Of a stretch of DNA of 64,000 nucleotides, positions 59,569-64,000 are shown piece by piece (the first letter of the stretch is position 1; every line of letters begins with the position of its first letter). The stretch is from Asterella californica (Eukaryota; Streptophyta; Marchantiopsida; Marchantiales; Aytoniaceae): assembly GCA_036924285.1 (NCBI GenBank), contig JAYKYS010000006.1, forward strand, positions 24,092,001 through 24,156,000, written 5' to 3'. The translations under genes and the position numbers were made by a program. The notes beneath the pieces were generated by a model. That model saw only the letters and a program-made list of their open reading frames with translations, ran no database searches and was not told where the DNA came from.

Positions 59569-62500
59569 CAAGGTGAGAGCGGCGGTTACGTTCCTGAAGG
59601 ACCATGCGCTTCTCTGGTGGACTGCATACTGGGATGAGCATGCCTTGACTGTCTCGGCGCTTAGTTGGAAGGAGTTCAAGGAGTTGCTTGCAGGACGATT
59701 CACTCCGGAATATCAAAGGATTCGGGACGGTGTCGAGTTGGTGAGACTGAAGCAGACGGGGACCTTAAGCGCTTACGTGCGCGAGTTCAGTGCCAAGCTG
59801 GATTCGTTCTCCAAGTGGACTGAGGAGACCAAGATATGTATATTCATTGGCGGACTCAAGTCTAGCTCGGAGAAGGCTCTCTTTCGGATGCCAAAGCTAC
59901 CAGAGACAAGTGCCGAACTTTTGAAACTAGCGGAGCGAATTGGAGACGACGAAGTCCCGCAGCAGAAACCCTTTGAACCACGCAGCACGGACAAGTTCCA
60001 AAAGAAGAACAAGGGCTTCAAGCGACAGTGGGATGGGGGTGAGAAGGATCGGAAAGATACTTCTGCCCCGGCAGCAAAGCGGCAGCAAACAGGAATAAAA
60101 CCTAAGGGGCAGACACGTCAGAAGGGCAATGGCGCTAAGTTTACTTGCTACAACTGTGGCGAGGCGGGCCATATTGCTAAGGGGTGTACGAAACCTAAGG
60201 TTAGTAACTGTAGCATGAGTGCGTTTGTTGCAAAGGACTTGTTGGAGGGCCAAATGACTGTGACCTTGAGAACCACGAAGAAGACGCCGGGATTGATGTT
60301 TCTACAAGCCAAGGTTGCTAACCGTGATGTTACTTTTCTTGTGGACACAGGAGCGACTCACTCCTTCATAAGTCCGAAGTTGGTGAAGAAGTTGGGCTTG
60401 TCTACCTTCAAGGCAGACAAGCCTATTCAGGTGCGCTTTGCCAAGGGCAAGACGTACCAAACTTCTGAAGTAGCCTTGGACGTACGATTTGTGTGTGGGA
60501 AGTTGGAGTTCACAGAGAACTTCACGGTGTGCGAGATGGATGATATCCATGCGGTTTTGGGGAACACTTTCTTAGATAGGTTCGACGTGGAACTTAGACG
60601 GAGACCTTTGAGGTTGAATGTCAGAGTTAAAGGGCGGAAGCTGGGAGTGAGGCTGATCCGGAAGGCGCGGAAGATTGATGACTTTGCGGTGAATTTGATC
60701 AAAGGCAAACAGATGGACTTCAACGACGGAGTCATGTGTTTGATGCGGGTTGCAGATTTGATGGCGGGTGACGGACAAGAGGAAACATCAGGAGACGCGA
60801 CTAAACTTCCGGAGGTGCTTCGCGAAGTGATTAAGGAGTTTGAGGATGTCTTGACGGACGAGTTACCTGCTGAGTTACCTCCAAGGCGGGTGGTGGATCA
60901 CAAGATCGAGGTCTTGCCAGGATCAGAACCACCTTCCAAAGCCCCTTATCGACTCAATCAGGTGGAACTCCTTGAGTTGAAAAGACAACTTGGCGAGCTA
61001 TTAGCGCGGGGATATATTCGAACCAGCAAGTCACCTTATGGAGCCCCAGTTCTTTTTGCAAAGAAGAAGGATGGGAAGTTACGACTCTGCGTAGATTATC
61101 GTGCACTCAATAAGGTGACGGTGAAGAATAACTATCCCTTGCCAAGGATAGATGACCTCTTTGATAGGTTAGCGGGTGCGAAGTACTTCAGCAGGATAGA
61201 CTTGAAGTCAGGATATTACCAGATCCGGATAGCTGACCTAGATGTTGAGAAGACCGCTTGTCGAACCAGATACGGATCGTTTGAATTCGTGGTGATGCCA
61301 TTTGGACTCTGCAACGCCCCTTCGACGTTCACTACATTGATGAACACAATTTTTCGCGAGGAGATGGATGAGTTTGTCATCGTTTACATCGACGACATCT
61401 TGATCTACTCCAAAACCTTGGAGTCGCACGCGGAGCAGCTACGGGTGGTGTTGACGAAGCTGCGGGAGCATAAGCTGTTTGCCAACATTGACAAGAGTGA
61501 GTTTGGTTTGGAGCGCATTAACTTCTTGGGACATGTAATTAGTGCAGAAGGAGTCGGCCCGGATATGCAGAAGGTGGATGCGATTGTGACTTGGGAGCCT
61601 CCGACTACAGTGAAGGGGATGCGGCGATTCTTAGGATTGGCGCAGTTCTACCGCAAGTATGTGAAGGGGTTTTCAAAGATCGCGAAGCCGCTGACGGACT
61701 GGACGGGCAAAGACGCACAGGTAAGTTGGACCAAGGAGGTGGATGATGCGTTTCAGACGATCAAAGCTATTTTGTCAAAGGCGCCAGTATTGAAGCTGCC
61801 GGAGTTCGACAAACCATTCGAGGTGCACACGGACGCGAGCGACTATGCGATTGGCGGAGTGTTGGTGCAGGATGGAAAACCTGTAGCATACGAAAGCAAG
61901 AAGTTATCTGGGACAGAGAGTCGATGGCCGACTCACGAGAAGGAACTATTCGCGGTGGTTCATTGCTTGAGGAAATGGCGGCATTACTTGGGACTTCACA
62001 AAACCCAAGTGTATACTGATAACATTTCGCTCAAGTACTTTGAGACGCAAGATCGGGTGACGCCAAAGCAACTACGATGGCATGATACCTTGGCTCTCAT
62101 GAACGTGGAATTAATCCACAAAGCGAGAAAGGACAATGTGGTTCCTGACGCCTTGAGTCGCAAGGAGGAATATCTTCCATCGTCAACACAGATTTTGCGA
62201 GCTATGTATCCTAAGGAGTCAGACTTGGAGAGGCGAATACGTGAAAGTTACATGGGTGATGACCAAGCGAAGGAATACTTGGAACAACTCAAGCGAGGGG
62301 TGAAGTTGCAGAACATGCAGCTAAGACATGGTTTACTCATGTTCAAGCAAAGTCGGGTTTATGTGGGACAAGGAAAACTTAGGACCAAGTTGTTAAAAGA
62401 ATCTCATGATGTGCCCTTATCAGGCCATAAAGGAGAAAAGTCCACTTTAGCGGTAATCGCTAAAAAGTTTTATTGGCCCCACATGAAAGACGATGTTTCC

Positions 62501-63685
62501 CACTTTGTGAAAACATGCGTAACCTGTCAAGCGAATCGTGTTTCTTATGAGAAGAAACAAGGATTGCTTCATCCTTTGCCGATTCCAGCCAGACCTTGGG
62601 AAAGCATTAGCATGGACTTCATTACCTCTCTGCCTGACTCGAATGGATACAACGCAATTTTTGTGATAGTTGATCGGTTTAGCAAACTAGCGAAGTTTGC
62701 TCCGACCTTGGACACTGCAACAGCGTTCACGACTTCTCGGTTGTTCCTAGATACTTGGTGGCGTTCACATGGATTACCCTGGAGTATTATTTCAGATAGA
62801 GACTCTAAGTTCACAAGTGCCTTTTGGAAACACTTATTCCAAAAATTGGGGACTAAGTTAAAATTTAGTACCGCCTTTCATCCGGAAACAGATGGGCAAA
62901 CGGAACGAGTTAACTCGGTTCTGAATCAATACTTGAGGAATTATGTGAGCGCGGACCAAAGTGATTGGGCGGAGTGGCTCAGTCTTGCGGAGTATTGCTA
63001 CAATTCCACGAAGCATTCGGCAACCGGCGAATCGCCTTTCTTGCTGGCTTACGGACGTGAGCCAGAAGGGCCTCTTGACTTGACTCTTGCAGGGAGTTCT
63101 ACATCGGCACGACCAAGAACAAGGCAAACATCAGCTGAAGAGTTGGTGGCGACAATGCAGCGGCGCGAGGAGCAAGTTAAGAAGAACCTCGAGAAGGCGC
63201 AGCAACGGTACACGAAGCAGGTAAACAAACATCGGCGGCAAGTGAAGTTTCAAGTGGGCGAAGTGGTTAAGTGGTTAAGTGCGAAAAACTTCACACTTCC
63301 GAAGGATATATCGGCGAAGTTCTCATCAAAGTTCGCCGGACCTTTTGTCATTGTCAAGAATCCGCACGAAGACGTTTATACCTTAGACCTTCCTCGCGAG
63401 TGGCAGTTGCATCCGACTTTCCATGTTTCCTTACTAAAGAAACACTTCAAGGATGATTTGCGACCGGAGCGCAAACAGGTTCTTAGGCCTCAACCTGATG
63501 TCGTGCAAGGCGAAGCAGAATATGAGGTGGAGTCCATTTTGCGATCTCGGCGCAAATCAAACCGGATGGAGTACTTGGTCAAATGGCGTGGTTACCATTT
63601 GAAGGAAGCAACTTGGGTGCCAGAGGAAGATCTCGCACATGCGAGCGAAGTATTGGACCTGTTCAAACGGAGACAAGGACAATAA
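59522..63685 (+). CDS. pol: Chromovirus gag-pol polyprotein, main frame
   Basis: The open frame is 1387 codons; the true continuation of gag probably begins near 59567, the first codons being an out-of-frame lead-in. Domains in order: the rest of the gag fold with HALLWW; zinc knuckle [14 protein letters not shown] at about 209-222; retropepsin [11 protein letters not shown] at about 273; reverse transcriptase with CVDYRALN, the [12 protein letters not shown] block and catalytic YIDDILIYS near 622; RNase H with [13 protein letters not shown] near 769; integrase zinc-binding GHKG...CVTCQ near 967-1001, catalytic core with [19 protein letters not shown] and [12 protein letters not shown]; a GPF-containing integrase C terminus (KFAGPFVI); and a chromodomain ([11 protein letters not shown]...YLVKWRGY...TWVPEEDL) at the end. 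All key catalytic residues I can check are present. The product would copy and integrate the element. Confidence 0.95.
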   Translation: MSWIYTLRRNRLRNSDKVRAAVTFLKDHALLWWTAYWDEHALTVSALSWKEFKELLAGRFTPEYQRIRDGVELVRLKQTGTLSAYVREFSAKLDSFSKWTEETKICIFIGGLKSSSEKALFRMPKLPETSAELLKLAERIGDDEVPQQKPFEPRSTDKFQKKNKGFKRQWDGGEKDRKDTSAPAAKRQQTGIKPKGQTRQKGNGAKFTCYNCGEAGHIAKGCTKPKVSNCSMSAFVAKDLLEGQMTVTLRTTKKTPGLMFLQAKVANRDVTFLVDTGATHSFISPKLVKKLGLSTFKADKPIQVRFAKGKTYQTSEVALDVRFVCGKLEFTENFTVCEMDDIHAVLGNTFLDRFDVELRRRPLRLNVRVKGRKLGVRLIRKARKIDDFAVNLIKGKQMDFNDGVMCLMRVADLMAGDGQEETSGDATKLPEVLREVIKEFEDVLTDELPAELPPRRVVDHKIEVLPGSEPPSKAPYRLNQVELLELKRQLGELLARGYIRTSKSPYGAPVLFAKKKDGKLRLCVDYRALNKVTVKNNYPLPRIDDLFDRLAGAKYFSRIDLKSGYYQIRIADLDVEKTACRTRYGSFEFVVMPFGLCNAPSTFTTLMNTIFREEMDEFVIVYIDDILIYSKTLESHAEQLRVVLTKLREHKLFANIDKSEFGLERINFLGHVISAEGVGPDMQKVDAIVTWEPPTTVKGMRRFLGLAQFYRKYVKGFSKIAKPLTDWTGKDAQVSWTKEVDDAFQTIKAILSKAPVLKLPEFDKPFEVHTDASDYAIGGVLVQDGKPVAYESKKLSGTESRWPTHEKELFAVVHCLRKWRHYLGLHKTQVYTDNISLKYFETQDRVTPKQLRWHDTLALMNVELIHKARKDNVVPDALSRKEEYLPSSTQILRAMYPKESDLERRIRESYMGDDQAKEYLEQLKRGVKLQNMQLRHGLLMFKQSRVYVGQGKLRTKLLKESHDVPLSGHKGEKSTLAVIAKKFYWPHMKDDVSHFVKTCVTCQANRVSYEKKQGLLHPLPIPARPWESISMDFITSLPDSNGYNAIFVIVDRFSKLAKFAPTLDTATAFTTSRLFLDTWWRSHGLPWSIISDRDSKFTSAFWKHLFQKLGTKLKFSTAFHPETDGQTERVNSVLNQYLRNYVSADQSDWAEWLSLAEYCYNSTKHSATGESPFLLAYGREPEGPLDLTLAGSSTSARPRTRQTSAEELVATMQRREEQVKKNLEKAQQRYTKQVNKHRRQVKFQVGEVVKWLSAKNFTLPKDISAKFSSKFAGPFVIVKNPHEDVYTLDLPREWQLHPTFHVSLLKKHFKDDLRPERKQVLRPQPDVVQGEAEYEVESILRSRRKSNRMEYLVKWRGYHLKEATWVPEEDLAHASEVLDLFKRRQGQ

Positions 63686-64000
63686 GGGCGTTAGCAAGAT
63701 GAGGACATCTCCTTCCAGCGAGGGGTGAAGAAACGACGGACCATACGAGTAGCAACTTGAGGCGATTTGGGCCGATGGACTTTGTACTTTATTTGTGTTT
63801 GGAAATAAAGATTTTGTTTCTTGAAAAATTGTCTAAGTGTATTGGTAGTGCATGGCTATGACTAGTTCTGATCAGATGCCTAGGATGTTGTCAAGAGGAG
63901 GAACGAAGCACACTCAAAGGAAGCGAGCTGGTTTGGATAAGCATCTAAATCAAGACTAAGTCTTGATGTCAAGACTTAGGTTTGCCGTAGCGTTGGCAAA
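63686..64000 (+). other. 3' untranslated part of the chromovirus
   Basis: Sequence after the pol stop. A purine run, AAGAGGAGGAA, at about 63893-63903 could be the polypurine tract, but no LTR start is clear before the window ends. Confidence 0.4.

Larger units (their letters stand above)
58997..64000 (+). mobile_element. Chromovirus (Ty3/gypsy with chromodomain), runs off the window
   Basis: The order is primer site, gag, protease, reverse transcriptase, RNase H, integrase, chromodomain, the standard order of plant chromoviruses. The chromodomain is thought to steer insertion to marked chromatin. Coding sequence is open apart from one change of frame near 59565. The 315 bases after the pol stop hold no recognisable copy of the 5' leader, so the 3' LTR probably lies beyond the window. 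Confidence 0.9.

Noticed and set aside
63890..63910. Polypurine tract and 3' LTR start of the chromovirus
   Set aside because: A purine run is present, but no TG start matching the 5' leader follows, so I could not confirm it.
1..64000. CRISPR array, prophage, plasmid, rRNA or genuine tRNA gene
   Set aside because: No regularly spaced repeats, no phage or plasmid genes and no rRNA; the only tRNA-like pieces are the SINE and the LTR modules, which lack proper tRNA structure.

Overview
The window reads as nuclear DNA of a land plant. The evidence is three intron-containing genes whose products resemble plant proteins: the m6A methyltransferase MTA/METTL3, a DET2-type steroid 5-alpha-reductase and a plant MYND zinc-finger protein. 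These sit among plant-style Ty3/gypsy elements. Introns are short (roughly 60-750 bp) and GT-AG, coding exons are richer in G+C than the flanks, and genes are sparse. That fits a non-seed plant such as a bryophyte, but the lineage is an inference. No bacterial operon, phage, plasmid or CRISPR signal was seen.

Layout. 1-13.6 kb: AT-rich intergenic DNA with degraded dispersed repeats, small tandem duplications, and a decayed pogo/Tigger-like DDE transposase at about 7.86-9.9 kb. 13,655-18,393 (minus): an 11-exon gene that I could assemble completely in frame into a 409-residue MYND zinc-finger protein. 19.4-22.3 kb: a decayed gypsy integrase on the plus strand ending at a polypurine tract and an LTR start. 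22,663-22,820: a tRNA-type SINE with a 15-bp target-site duplication. 23-26.6 kb: AT-rich DNA with a small inverted-repeat element family that recurs at 36.3 kb. 26.6-27.2 kb: remains of a ZNF830-like zinc-finger gene. 27,422-31,359 (plus): MTA/METTL3, seven exons, 814 residues. 36,800-37,579 (minus): a single-exon DET2-like reductase. 38-41 kb: nothing recognised apart from a perfect 58-bp tandem duplication. 41,077-48,084 (minus): a complete non-autonomous LTR element with two long LTRs, a 4-bp target-site duplication, polypurine tract, candidate primer site and a gag-protease region, but no reverse transcriptase, RNase H or integrase. 48.1-58 kb: overlapping remains of related gypsy elements, including a 2.0-kb LTR and a probable 2.4-kb solo LTR. 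58,997 to the window end (plus): a nearly intact chromovirus with a tRNA-iMet primer site, gag, protease, reverse transcriptase, RNase H, integrase and chromodomain, interrupted by one frame change in gag.

The three cellular genes have unrelated roles (mRNA methylation, steroid reduction, an uncharacterised MYND protein) and I see no operon-like relation between them. Most of the remaining sequence is mobile-element debris. The observations most worth following are a repeated short ORF family inside or beside the LTRs, tRNA-like modules carried within the LTRs of the non-autonomous element, a strong hairpin just downstream of the reductase gene, and the split ZNF830-like remnant upstream of MTA.
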